Shown: positions 8,143 through 17,601, counted from the first letter of the stretch. The stretch is DNA of 62,771 nt from Solirubrobacteraceae bacterium (GCA_024711025.1 JANJTP010000049.1:1-62771); one strand, 5' to 3'. Program-made: numbers and translations. The notes: a model not told the origin generated them from the sequence alone.

Positions 8143-9214
8143 ATGACCCCCATCACGCCGCGAGCAAGTATCCGAGCCGACTACCGCGACTTCATCGATT
8201 CGCTCTTCCTACATGAGGCGATGAGTGCCGGGCTTCGTGCCGTGCGTGGGGGAAACTGGACGTCTGCGGCGAACGCCCTTGACTGCGGGCTCGACGTCGT
8301 CGGCACAGCGCGGTACGACTTCAATGGGTCCGACGAAGTACTCGCCCGCGTGGGGTCGGGCCTCGTTCACGTCATTCAGCGCGAGCACGCGATCACCGTG
8401 CGCATCGCTGCCGCGGATGATGATGGGACGGCGGAGATCGAGCGCATGCTTCGCGAACTCATTCCGCCAAACTTCCCTTGCAGAGGACAGCGGCGCAGTC
8501 GAAGCGCGGTTCTGGTGGTCGCAGCCGCAAGGGTCGAACCGCCAAATCGCGCGTACGCTCAACGCGTCGAGCTGGCCTTCCATCCGCCCCAACTACGCCG
8601 GTGGCGTCAGGCAGTCCCTTGACGGTCTCGTGGCGCAGCGTCCGCCCATCGCGGGGGGACGCCTACTGCTGTTCCAGGGCGCTCCCGGTACAGGGAAGAC
8701 CCACGCGACGCTCGCGCTCGCCAGCGCTTGGCAGAGCTGGCTCGACACGGAGATCATCTCGGACCCGGAGCAGCTCTTCGGTTCACCGCAGTACCTGCTC
8801 GACGTTGTGACGCGCGGGCGCGAGGCCCGCAGCAAGCGCGACCGCTGGCAGTTGCTGGTGGTCGAGGACGCCGGCGAGTTCCTGACGCCTTACGCCAAGT
8901 CCGACAACGGTCAGGCTCTCTCGCGCCTCCTGAACCTCACCGACGGTGCGCTTGGGCAGGCCACGAACACGCTCGTCCTGATCACGACGAACGAGAAGCT
9001 CGACAACATGCACGAGGCCATCGCGCGGCCCGGACGGTGCCTCGCCAGCGTTTCATTCGCGTCCCTCGCGCGCGACGAGATCCGAGAGTGGTGTCGACTC
9101 CACGAGGTGCCAGTCCCCGATCGGACGTCGATGACCTTGGCCGAGTTGTACGGGCTCACGGCAGACGTGCCCATCGCCTCGGCGACCGAGCGCCGCTTTG
9201 GGTTTGCCGCGTAG
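8143..9214 (+). pseudogene. DUF5925-type AAA ATPase with an internal frameshift
   Basis: Two frames join into one protein of ~355 aa. From ATG 8143 (MTPITPRASIRADYRDF) the first frame reads well to about 8477 (ELIPPNFP). The next frame then continues with LAEDSGAVEARFWWSQPQGS and a complete AAA core: Walker A QGAPGTGKTH, Walker B-like LLVVEDAGEF, sensor-1 LVLITTNE and an arginine at ARPGRC. The one-base shift near 8480 separates the N-terminal domain from the ATPase. It resembles actinobacterial DUF5925-AAA proteins, whose role is unknown. Sequencing error or true inactivation are both possible. It lies 190 bp upstream of the EVE-nuclease operon. Confidence 0.75.
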
Positions 9215-9362
9215 CGCCGTCTGACCGGTGCTGGTCCGGGAATGCTGGTCCTGCTCCCAGCGTCACGCTCAGTGGCCTAGGGCTGGCAGGCCCTGACTCC
9301 GGCGTTCCAATCGCTACTGAGAGACGACTGAACGCTGACTGAGGTTGAGATATGGCGGTAAA

Positions 9363-9396
9363 CCGGTAGTCTTGGGACCGCAACTGCGACTACTGG
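9363..9396. promoter_or_regulatory. inverted repeat upstream of the EVE-nuclease operon
   Basis: CCGGTAGTC (9363-9371) and GACTACTGG (9388-9396) form a 9-bp dyad with one mismatch and a 16-bp spacer, ending 7 bp before the ATG at 9404. Its position over the ribosome-binding region suggests an operator or a translation-blocking hairpin. No regulator gene is adjacent. Confidence 0.35.
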
Positions 9397-9403
9397 GGTT
9401 GAC

Positions 9404-9841
9404 ATGAGCATCAAGTACTGGGTGTACACGATCGGTACGCGCGACGCGAAGCCGCCAGAGGGTTGGCTGGCCGAGTGGCCGCACCACGCGTACGAGATGT
9501 GGTTCACGGGCACCAAGAAGCCAACGGGCATCAGCGCCGGGGACCGCGCCATCTTCTACGGGTCGCACGGTCGCGGCTTCCTCGGCGCGGTAGAAGTCGC
9601 CGGACGTGAGCCGCAGCCCAACCGGGACAAGGATGCCGGTGGTCGGAAGCGGTGGCCGTGGGTGCTCGAGCATCGTTTGCTGGTGGCCAAGGCCGCAGAC
9701 CGGCACATCGCCAGTCCCGACGCTGCCGGCATCAACGCGCGCCGCATAGCCCGCGGCCCCCACACCGAGATCGGCGCCGACGAGTACATGGCTGCGCTGG
9801 AGCAGCTGCTCGCCGCGGCCGCTGAGAGCGCCGCGCCATGA
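9404..9841 (+). CDS. EVE-domain (PUA-like) protein
   Basis: 145 aa. The EVE/YTH-like pattern is seen: KYWVYTIGTRD at the N-terminus, a tryptophan-rich loop YEMWFTGTKKPTGISAGD and RAIFYGSHGRGFLGAVEVAG. C-terminal helices resemble a GINARRIARGPHTEI segment. EVE domains have an aromatic cage that binds modified bases, chiefly cytosine derivatives, in DNA. Its stop overlaps the next start (ATGA), so it is made with a nuclease-like protein. It is probably the base-recognition subunit of a modification-dependent restriction system. Confidence 0.8.
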   Translation: MSIKYWVYTIGTRDAKPPEGWLAEWPHHAYEMWFTGTKKPTGISAGDRAIFYGSHGRGFLGAVEVAGREPQPNRDKDAGGRKRWPWVLEHRLLVAKAADRHIASPDAAGINARRIARGPHTEIGADEYMAALEQLLAAAAESAAP

Positions 9842-10698
9842 GCCCAACTCCGGCTGTTCTTCGGCTGCGCATCCTCACCAGCAGCCGTGACGAGTACCCC
9901 GGTGAAGCTGAGCGCGTGTGCCTGCAGGAGGGCATCGCCGCCGTCGGCTGGGCAATCAACCGAACTCCCGCAAGCTGGGAGGACTACTACGAGCGCGCAG
10001 TCGAGTACTACAGCCGCCGTGAGGCCAACACCGTCGAGCGGCTCGTGCAGGCGCCCTCCGGCACGCTGATCTGGTTCCTGGACCGGGAGGGCGGATACCA
10101 CTTGGGCGAGTTGCACGGCAGCTGGCGCTACGAGGAGAGTCCGCGCGCGGCGCGGCTGGATATCGCCAATACCCGCCCCTGCCGCTGGCGCTACGTCGGT
10201 TCGGCCCTCGATGTGCCGGGAGTCGTGGTGCGTGCGTTCACCGGCCCGGGGCAGGCGGTACGGGCCATCAACGACGCCAGCGCTGCGCGCTTCAGCAGGG
10301 CGCTCAACAACGGCACAAGTCCCGCCGCCGACTGCACTTCGGCCGAGGTCATCCGTGACCTGCTCGACGACACGGATGTCGAAGACCTCGTCGCGCTCTA
10401 CCTGCAACACAAGGAATGCGTGCTGATCGTTCCCCCGGACCGCCAACGCGGCCACCCCGGCTATGACCTCGAGTTCGTCTCACCCTCGGGGCGCCGCGGA
10501 CTCGTTCAGGTCAAGTCCGGCTCCGCCACCTACGACTTCGACGACCTCACCGATCACGCAGGCGAGAAGTGGGCGTTCGTCGCCAGTGGCAACGTCAGCG
10601 GAGACGGGCGAACCATCACGCTGGACCAACTTGCGGCCTTCCTGGAGGAATCCCGCGACTGGCTCCCCAGCAAGCTAGCCCGCTGGGCCGCACCGTGA
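9838..10698 (+). CDS. putative PD-(D/E)XK endonuclease with N-terminal PUA-like domain
   Basis: 286 aa. Residues ~5-135 look like a second PUA/EVE-like barrel (LRLRILTSS, EAERVCLQEGIAAVGWAIN, GYHLGELHGSWRY). The C-terminal part has the nuclease core: E182 in VEDLVALYLQ, D210 in HPGYDLEF and the Q224-V-K226 of GLVQVKSGS, i.e. the Mrr-like QxK form of the PD-(D/E)XK site. It would cut DNA recognised by the EVE partner. ATGA overlap with the upstream gene implies a fixed stoichiometry. No methyltransferase is nearby, consistent with type IV restriction. Confidence 0.65.
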   Translation: MSPTPAVLRLRILTSSRDEYPGEAERVCLQEGIAAVGWAINRTPASWEDYYERAVEYYSRREANTVERLVQAPSGTLIWFLDREGGYHLGELHGSWRYEESPRAARLDIANTRPCRWRYVGSALDVPGVVVRAFTGPGQAVRAINDASAARFSRALNNGTSPAADCTSAEVIRDLLDDTDVEDLVALYLQHKECVLIVPPDRQRGHPGYDLEFVSPSGRRGLVQVKSGSATYDFDDLTDHAGEKWAFVASGNVSGDGRTITLDQLAAFLEESRDWLPSKLARWAAP

Positions 10699-10830
10699 CA
10701 CGTCTGGTGTGCCTTGTGGATCGCGTCCACTCCAGCCACAGCATCGGGACGCGCGGGCCGCGCTGAGACACCGAGGTGGCTCTTCGCCCCTGAGCGGAGC
10801 CCGAAACGGCGTCCCTCACGCGGTGCCCTC

Positions 10831-11382
10831 CTAGCAGGCGACGATCAGGTGGAACGGGAGATCCGCCGGGCTCCCGGCAGCGTCGAACGTCTTCACGGCG
10901 ACCTTGCCTCCGATGCCACTGACCGTGATGCGGCCAGGTGGCACATCGCTGCGATCCGTGCTCCCGAGCGTCGCGGTGTAGACACACGACGAGACATCCT
11001 GCGCAAACCCGACGTTGTATGAGCCGACTCCACCAACGCTCCCGCCGCTGGTCGCATTGCCGCGCAGCAGCTGGCCCGCGGCGGAGACGGCGGCGAAGAA
11101 GCGTGCGGCCGGCGCCCCGGGCTGACCAGCCAGCCCCTGGGGGCCGGTGGGGCCTTGCTTGCCGGCGAGGCCTGCGCGCGCGGTCTTGCTGATGTCCCGC
11201 AGCTGGAGGCTGCGGTCCTTGACTTCCCCGGAGGCGACGGCGCCGCTGCGGATCTGCGCCGAGCCGACGCTGTCGCGCGGAAGCTTGAGCGCGGCGTAAG
11301 AGCTGCCGCCGAGCGCGACGAAGAGCGCGAGCGTCGCGATGACGTTCGCATAGGTCAGGCGATCACGGATCCTGCGGCTCAT
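10831..11382 (-). CDS. membrane-anchored collagen-like/repeat surface protein
   Basis: About 183 aa. The start is taken at the ATG complementary to 11380-11382; a GTG at 11397 adds five residues. After MSRRIRDRLTYANVI there is one membrane segment (IATLALFVALGGSSYAAL), then alternating short beta motifs (SVGSAQIRSGAV, KDRSLQLRDI) and a Gly-Pro-X tract (GKQGPTGPQGLAGQPGAP). The C-terminal domain has two cysteines. This architecture is very common in Thermoleophilia. Cell-surface role, function unknown. Confidence 0.8.
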   Translation of the reverse strand: MSRRIRDRLTYANVIATLALFVALGGSSYAALKLPRDSVGSAQIRSGAVASGEVKDRSLQLRDISKTARAGLAGKQGPTGPQGLAGQPGAPAARFFAAVSAAGQLLRGNATSGGSVGGVGSYNVGFAQDVSSCVYTATLGSTDRSDVPPGRITVSGIGGKVAVKTFDAAGSPADLPFHLIVAC

Positions 11383-11463
11383 CGGCTCTCGATTCACGGT
11401 GCTCAGTCAACCTCAATGGCATCCAACACCACGTTGGCATGAAGGTCGCGCCTGTGCGCAAGT

Positions 11464-13691
11464 TCAGACGCCTCGGACCCCAACCTTCACCAGCCGCGAG
11501 CGGCCGGGTTCGTAGGGGTACCCGGTCTCCCGCGGGATCCGGGCACGGAAGCGGTAGGCCTGGCGACCGCGGGTGCCGTCAGAGCGGTAGTCGTAGTGCC
11601 AGCGTCCGCGACGGTCAGTGTGTGTCGTAGCGAACGTGCGGAAGCGCCCGCGCAGCAGCACCTGCAACTCGACGAGCTTGCCGGCCCTGGGGATGCCGCG
11701 TCCCTTCAAGCGGCCACGGAAGTGCACGGTCTCGCCGTTCACGACCGACCGGCGGTTCGCGCGCAGGGTCGTCTGCGCGTGCACGAGGAAGCGGACGTCC
11801 TGGGTCGCCGCGCGGATCGTGCCGGTGCCCGCATACCGAAAGCGGACGAGGCGACTCGGACCCTTCGGCGCGCGGTAGGAGAACCCGCCGCGGCGTGAGG
11901 TCTTCAGCGTCGCTGCGAGCCTGACCGCCGCGCCCGGCCGAAGGGTCTGGGTGTACACGAGCACCTCGGCGTCGGCGACGGGGTTGCCGTCCGGGCCGGC
12001 GAGCCTCCCGCGCAGCCGCACCGTGCGGCCGTAGCTCGCGTCGATCCGGCTGCGCGGCCTGAGCTGCGGACGCCCGCCGGATCGCGTCACCCTCCCGACC
12101 CGAAGCCGGGTCGCCAGCCGCAGTGGCAGGGTGACCTGAGCCGACGCGCCGTCTGCCGTCGTGGTCACGGTTCGCTCGTTGCCCGCCAGGTCGGTGGCAT
12201 GGGCTCGCAGGTCGTAGCGGCCGGCGAGCAGGTTCTCGTCGTCGATGCGCGCGGCCAGCTTGCCCGCCTGCAGCTTGGTGGACAGCGTCTGCCAGCTGTC
12301 GGTGCCCTCACGCCGAAGGTCGATCTCTCCGCCCTGCAGGCCGGAGAACTGATCCGCCGCGCGCACTGCAAGCAGGGTCGGATCCTGGGGGTCGGGCGGT
12401 TGGAACGCGAGTTCGGGCGGCGAGTCGTCCAACCGGATCACGACGGGGGCGCTCGCCTGCTGGCGGTCCTGGTTGCCCGCGGCATCGCGCAGCCACATCC
12501 GCAGCTGCCACTCGCCATTGCCCGGCACCTTCAGGTGCTCGAGCGCCGCGATGTTCTTTCCGTCCTGGGACCCGCGCGTGCAGGCGCCCTTGGGCATGGC
12601 GCAGAGCTCATATTCCGCGCCCGCGATCGGTGCTCCGGGAACGCCCGACGGGCTCTTCCAGCGCACAGTGAAGTCGTTCGCCGCGCGCCATCCTTCGCCG
12701 CCGTCCACAGCGAACGACTGCGGGGCCGTGGGAGCCGTGTTGTCGATGAGCAGCGTGCGTGATGCCTGCCCGACGTTTCCCGCCGAGTCGACGGCCTGCA
12801 GCGTGAGGGTGTGTGAGCCGTCCCGGTGGGCGACTGTGTCAACGGAGGTCGCGAGCCCCTGGTTCGGGCAGGGCACGGCGTACACGTCGTTGCATGCGTT
12901 GCCGCGCTCTTGATGAGGACGCCGTCCATGAGGACGCCCGTCTGGCGGATCCCGGTGTTGTCGGCCGCGTCGAAGGACACGTTCTGCACCCCGCGCAGCC
13001 AGTCGCTCGAGGCCCATAGCGCGCCCTGGCCGTTGCTCAGCGCGGGAGCGCTGTCGTCTCTGACGACGACGCGGATGTTGCGCATTCGGATCGACGAGAC
13101 GCCGGGGAGGCTGCTCACCGTCTGGTAGCGCGGGCAGATTCCCCAGACGCAGCGCGATTCGATTCTCACGCGAGTGGCGTTGACCGGAAGGTCGCGGTAG
13201 TGCCAGTCGATGCCGTAGACCCCGCAGTTCGATGCGGTTGAGTTGAAGCCGTAGAGCACGGTCCCACCGAAATCGCCGTTGCTGGCGACGAGACTCGTGG
13301 CCCAGGAGCAGCTGTTGCGCTCGAGCTCGAGGTAGCCCGCGATCGACTGGACGATCGCTCCCGGCCGAGCATCGAAGTACCGGGAGGCGCCCTGCCACTG
13401 GCTGCTCGTCCCGCCGTCCCACGAGCTTCGGGCCACGATGCCGCCCGATGGGCAGTCGTCGTATGCGGCCATCCCGGGGTCGGCAGTGGCGGCGAAGGTC
13501 GGCGCGGCACTGCCAGCGTGACTCGGGTCGCAGGCGTACACGTCATAGGTGCCAGCGTGGGCGGGAGCGGTCACCGCGAAGGCGAAGATCACGGCGGCGA
13601 GCGCGAACACGCGCCATACGTGACTGTTCAGGTCGCCGGGCGTGTTGTCAGGGGCTGGCGGCTTGTGGGATCCAGGGGTGTTGACGGACAT
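11464..13691 (-). pseudogene. large secreted beta-sandwich protein, frameshifted
   Basis: A ~740-codon gene read in two frames. The start region near 13691 (MSVNTPGSHKPP) leads to a signal peptide (VFALAAVIFAFAVTAPAHAG) and a TYDVYACDPSHAGSA domain rich in Trp/Cys. The frame continues to about 12905 (DGVLIK). The next frame resumes with GNACNDVYAVPCPNQGL and carries Ig/filamin-like domains (DGSHTLTLQAVDSAGNVGQA; LRMWLRDAAGNQDRQ; YDLRAHATDLAGNERTV) and repeats with RVRLRGRL-type and FRGRLKGRG segments. A one-base shift near 12905 splits it. Intact, it would be a surface or secreted adhesion-type protein. Confidence 0.7.
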
Positions 13692-13945
13692 CGTGGGTGG
13701 TGATGGCGGCGTCATCCTGGGTGGTGATGAGGGGGCGCGAAACGACCGAACGACCAAAGGTCAGACGCGCGTTTGGGCGCGGGGGCTTGGGCGGCGCTTG
13801 GATGCGCGGTTAGCGGCGGTGCCCAGGCTGTCAAGCGCTTTGCGCTCGGCCCTTCGGGCCGCCCTGCGGGTGAGGGCGACGGGCCCGCGCCGCTGGTTCG
13901 CGGTGAGGTCCGGGGCCGGGGGCCCGGACGTCGGGGAGGCGGGCG

Positions 13946-14645
13946 TCAGCTGCTCGGTCGGGTGGTGGTCCAGAGCTCGGCGGGGCGGCCGGCGGTGAGC
14001 GTCCGCTGGCGTTGGGCGCGGCCGGCGGCGGCGAGCGTGTGGAGCGCTTGTTCGAGGCGCTGGGCGGGGAGGTTGCGTTGGCAGAGGTCGCGGATCTGGG
14101 TGCGGGTGAGCCCGTCGGGGGAGCGGGCGAGCGCGGCGTGGATCTGTTCGGCGAGCGGGTCGCCGGTTGCCTGGTCGAGCGCCCAGGCGGCTGAGCGGGC
14201 GGCGTAGTCTGAGAGCGCGAGCGCGGCGTGGAGGTGCTGGGGCCCGATCTGGCGCTGGCCGTCGTCGTGCAGCGCGTAGAGGAGCGCGAGCCGGATCGTG
14301 TGCGCTTCGGCGCGCGCGGTGAGATTGCCGGTGAGGCCGTCGCCGGGTGCGGTGAGCCGCGGGTAGAGCTGCCACCACAGCTCGCGTGCGTCAGCGTTGA
14401 GCGTGAGCTGCCCGGCGGTCTTGGCGTGCTTGAGCACGCCTGCGAGGTAGCGGGCGAGCCCAGATCCTTTGAGCGGGTCGGGGTCGCCGCCTTCTGGCAG
14501 CAACCTGACGCGTCTGACCGCGAGGAGCAGGAAGCCGTTGAGGAAGCCGTTGGCGATCTCGACGGTCGTGGTGTGGCGGCGCAGTTCGGTGTCGGTGATG
14601 TGCCCGATGATCGAGATGTGCGCACTGGTCGCCCTGGTGGGCGCG
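13946..14645 (-). pseudogene. C-terminal fragment of a DUF3987/YfjI-type replication protein
   Basis: About 230 codons with the signature SAHISIIGHITDTELRRH, EIANGFLNGFLLLAVRRVRL, DARELWWQLYPRLT, ARAEAHTIRLALLYALHDDG and a C-terminal wHTH (LTRTQIRDLCQRN). These are the end of the primase/helicase-like DUF3987 proteins of integrative elements and phages. The N-terminal ATPase part is absent because an IS3 remnant abuts near 14645. It is evidence of a former integrated element in this region. Confidence 0.65.
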
Positions 14646-15251
14646 GTGCGTGTCAGCAGCGCCAATGGTCGGCCGCACCGCGCGCGCTTCGGGGTCGAGC
14701 CGATCTGCAGGGTCCTGGGCGTGTCGGCGTCCGCCTACTACGAGCGCGCCACGGGCCAGCGCTCGGCCAGGGCGATCGAGGACGAGCGGCTGTTGGCCGT
14801 GATCCGCGAGATCCACCAGGCCAACTACGAGGCCTACGGCTACCGCCGCACCTGGAAGGCGCTGCTGCGGGCCGGCGAGACGGTTGGCCGCGATCACGTC
14901 AAGCGCCTGATGCGCGCCCACGGCATCCAGGGCGCCAAGCGTCGCGGCAAGCCCTGGCGCACCACCACGCCTGATCCGACGGCGCTGCGGCCGCCGGATC
15001 TCGTTGACCGCGACTTCACCGCCAGCCGGCCCGACGAGCTGTGGGTCGCGGACTTCACCTACCTGCGCTGCTGGGAGGGTCTGGTCTTCTTCAGCTTCGT
15101 CATCGACGTCTTCTCCCGGCGCGTGGTCGGCTGGCAGTTCGCCAGCTCGATGCGCACCGACCTGGTCCTCGACGCGCTGCGGATGGCGCTCACGCGGCGC
15201 GCGGCCGGCGCCGACGTGAAGCTCATCCACCACAGCGATGCCGGCAGCCAA

Positions 15252-15279
15252 GGCGGACTCAAGGGGTCGTCGCAACACC
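15252..15279. repeat. IS30 left terminal inverted repeat
   Basis: Outer 28 bp of the element; matches the complement of 16829-16856 with a single C/T difference at position 7. Confidence 0.95.
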
Positions 15280-15441
15280 GGGTTGTCGGTAGCGCAGCGT
15301 AGCCGCGGCTGGGACTTCAGGTGAGACCCGTGTGGCGGTCGTCGCGCAGGCTCGCCCGTAGGGCGGGCCGCAGCGGCGACCGCCACACGCGTGACCGCGC
15401 TCCGGGTCGGGTCCCCGGCCGTGACGGTGCGGTCGTGCCCG

Positions 15442-16809
15442 TCAGCCGGCGGCGGTGAGGTGCTCGTTGAGGACCTCGGCCGGGGTGCGCCAGCCGAGCG
15501 TCTTGCGTGGCCGGCTGTTGAGCGCGTCGGCGACGGCGGCCAGGTCGCTCGGGCTGTGGCGCGCGAGGTCGGTGCCCTTGGGGAAGTACTGCCGCAGCAG
15601 CCCGTTGGTGTTCTCGTTGGTGCCCCGCTGCCAGGGGCTCTGCGGATCGCAGAAGTACACCTGCAGGCCGGTGTCGATCTTCAGCTGGGCGTGCTGGGCC
15701 AGCTCGGCGCCCTGGTCCCAGGTCAACGAGCGGCGCAGGTGCTCGGGCAACTCACCGAGCTGCGTGGTGATCGCGTCACGGACGGCCGCGGCGCCCGCGC
15801 CGGTGACCGCCGGCCCGTTCTTTACCCTCGGGCCGTGGTCGGGCATCGACGGCAGGTGCAGCAGCATTGTGAAGCGACTGGAGCGCTCGACCAGCGTGCC
15901 GATCGCTGAGCGATCGGTCCCGATGATCAGATCGCCCTCCCAGTGGCCGGGGACGGCGCGGTCGACGGCCTCGGCCGGGCGCTGGCTGATCATCACCTCC
16001 TCGCTGATGAAGCCCTTGCCGCGCGCGCCGACACGGGCCCTCGGGACGCGCAGCGCGCGGCCGGTGCGCAGGCAGGCGGTCAACTCGCGCTTGAGCGCGC
16101 CGCGGCCCTGCACGAACAGCGACTGGTAGATCGCCTCGTGCGAGATCCGCATGCTCGAATCATCGGGGAAGTCGACCTTCAGCCGAGCCGAGATCTGTTC
16201 CGGGCTCCACGCCTTGACCCACCTGCGGTCCTGACGACGCGGCCGGTTGCGGCCCTTCCACGCCTTGACCACCGGCCCCGCCACCGCGCTGCCGTCGGGC
16301 CGGCGGACCTGGCCAGCAAGCCGCTCGGCAACGTAGTCGCGCAGCCGGTCGTCGGCCGCGAGCTTGGCGGTCTTCGGACGCCGCGCCATCAGCTCGGCCT
16401 TCCACTGCGCCACCGACGCCCGGTACTCCAGCTTGCCGCCCCTGGTCGCCGCGTTGCGCCGCAACTCGCGCGAGATCGTCGACGGCGACCGGCCGATCTC
16501 CCGCGCGATCTCGCGTACGCCCTTGCCCTCGGCGCGCAACATGGCGACCTTCTCGCGCTCGGCGAAGCACAGGTACCGGCACGAGACGGGATCCAGCAGG
16601 AACGTCGCCATGCCGCCACGCTCTCGGAACCATCGGCTGCCAGCCGCCGACGAGACGCCGACGGCCAGCGCCGCATCCTCGCTGCTGAGCCCCTTGCCAA
16701 CCTCCTGCCAGAACCACCGCTCGACCTCGCGCCGATGCGACGGCTTGCCCGGCGACCTCATCGCCGAGCGCCCCGTCAACTCCGTCATCCAACCAGCCGG
16801 CCTGCCCAT
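15442..16809 (-). CDS. IS30-family transposase (intact)
   Basis: 455 aa; a start at the ATG complementary to 16807-16809 is used. N-terminal HTH region (FAEREKVAMLRAEGKGVREI, GRSPSTISRELRRNAATRGG), then the DDE catalytic domain: PGHWEGDLIIGTD (first D), SLTWDQGAELAQHA (second D) and GTNENTNGLLRQYFPKGTDL (E). All three acidic residues are present and the frame is uninterrupted, so the enzyme is probably active. It is the only apparently intact transposase in the window and sits within perfect IS30 borders. Confidence 0.93.
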   Translation of the reverse strand: MGRPAGWMTELTGRSAMRSPGKPSHRREVERWFWQEVGKGLSSEDAALAVGVSSAAGSRWFRERGGMATFLLDPVSCRYLCFAEREKVAMLRAEGKGVREIAREIGRSPSTISRELRRNAATRGGKLEYRASVAQWKAELMARRPKTAKLAADDRLRDYVAERLAGQVRRPDGSAVAGPVVKAWKGRNRPRRQDRRWVKAWSPEQISARLKVDFPDDSSMRISHEAIYQSLFVQGRGALKRELTACLRTGRALRVPRARVGARGKGFISEEVMISQRPAEAVDRAVPGHWEGDLIIGTDRSAIGTLVERSSRFTMLLHLPSMPDHGPRVKNGPAVTGAGAAAVRDAITTQLGELPEHLRRSLTWDQGAELAQHAQLKIDTGLQVYFCDPQSPWQRGTNENTNGLLRQYFPKGTDLARHSPSDLAAVADALNSRPRKTLGWRTPAEVLNEHLTAAG

Positions 16810-16828
16810 CGCAACGTCCCCTCATCGA

Positions 16829-16856
16829 GGTGTTGCGACGACCCCTTGAATCCGCC
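16829..16856. repeat. IS30 right terminal inverted repeat
   Basis: Outer 28 bp at the transposase-start end, followed immediately by the duplicated CAA. Confidence 0.95.
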
Positions 16857-17201
16857 CAATACACCAGCTTCGACTTCGGCCAGTCCTCGACGACCATCAC
16901 GTCCTGCAGTCGATCGGGTCGGTCGGCGATGCCTACGACAACGCCATGGCCGAGAGCTTCGTCGACAGCTTCAAGACCGAGCTGATCGCCGACCGCGTCT
17001 GGCGCACCCGCACACAGCTCGAGCTGGCGATCGTCGGATACGTCGCCTGGTTCAACACCGACCGCCTCCACGAGAGCCTCGGCGACATCCCACCCGCCGA
17101 GTTCGAGGCCCTCTACGCTGCCCAGACCGAGACAACTCTCGCTCTAGAGCAATAACTAGGAAACCACCAAACCCGGTCTCCGTCGAACCCAGCCCGGCTC
17201 A

Positions 17202-17552
17202 TTGCGCCCGCACCGAGCGCTGCACAGGCGCGCCCCCGGCGACGTCTACCGGGCAACCCCCAAGGCCGTCCCCGCCACAGGCCGGCAGGCTCAGGGGCAC
17301 TACCGCCTGCGCTACGACCGACTCGACCACAACGGCCGCATGACGCTCCGCCGCGCCGGCCGCGTGCACCACCTCGCCATCGGCGCCGCTCACGCCCGCA
17401 AACGCGTCCTCGCGTTCGCCGACGACACCCAGATCACCGTCGCCGACCTCACCACCGGCGAAGTCCTCTCACGACATCTCATCGACCCCAACCGCAGCTA
17501 CTGGCGCAACCAAAACAAAGAGCCCGGCCGATGGCCGGGCTCGTCGAACTGA
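17202..17552 (+). pseudogene. IS481-family transposase, C-terminal fragment
   Basis: The frame encodes RPHRALHRRAPGDVYRATPK, then the C-terminal beta domain typical of IS481 (GHYRLRYDRLDHNGRMTLRR, AGRVHHLAIGAAHARKRVLA, TTGEVLSRHLIDPNRSYWRN) and the terminal PGRWPGSS. The whole catalytic core is missing. The last codons form a perfect hairpin AGCCCGGCC-GAT-GGCCGGGCT (17521-17541) that may stop transcription. It lies about 50 bp from the tRNA-Ser 3' end. Confidence 0.8.
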
Positions 17553-17557
17553 GACCG

Positions 17558-17594
17558 ATGTCCCGAGACACGTGAGACACATGTCCCGAGACAT
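17558..17594. repeat. short direct repeats between IS481 remnant and tRNA-Ser
   Basis: ATGTCCCGAGACA occurs at 17558-17570 and again at 17581-17593; each copy is itself nearly palindromic (TGTCCCGAGACA). They probably derive from IS481 terminal repeats (TGT...ACA ends) or an attachment site beside the tRNA. Confidence 0.45.
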
Positions 17595-17601
17595 CACAAG
17601 G

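Larger units (their letters stand above)
15252..16856. mobile_element. complete IS30-family insertion sequence
   Basis: A 1,605-bp element delimited by 28-bp terminal inverted repeats starting GGCGGA and containing CAAGGGGTCGTCGCAACACC; left and right copies differ at one base. The 3-bp target CAA is duplicated at 15249-15251 and 16857-16859; removing the element and one CAA rejoins the IS3 transposase frame GSQ|YTS. It carries one intact transposase on the minus strand. Boundaries are therefore exact. Confidence 0.95.
14646..17155 (+). pseudogene. IS3-family OrfB transposase, interrupted by IS30
   Basis: The 5' part (14646-15251) encodes the IS3 HTH_21 and rve domains: CRVLGVSASAYYERATGQRS, YEAYGYRRTWKALL, ELWVADFTYLRCWEG (first Asp), FVIDVFSRRVVGW and KLIHHSDAGSQ (second Asp). 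The 3' part (16857-17155) resumes with YTSFDFGQ and ends in the third catalytic region MAESFVDSFKTEL plus FNTDRLHESLGDIPPAEFEA. An IS30 sits between. Even without it, one base appears missing after FGQ (~16883), so the gene was already broken. OrfA is absent at the left end. Confidence 0.85.

Noticed and set aside
13761-13945. Coding sequence downstream of the DUF3987 fragment
   Set aside because: Arg/Pro-rich frames only; no start, domain or ribosome site.
15442-17343. Plus-strand open frames across the IS30
   Set aside because: Antisense to the intact transposase; explained by GC bias.
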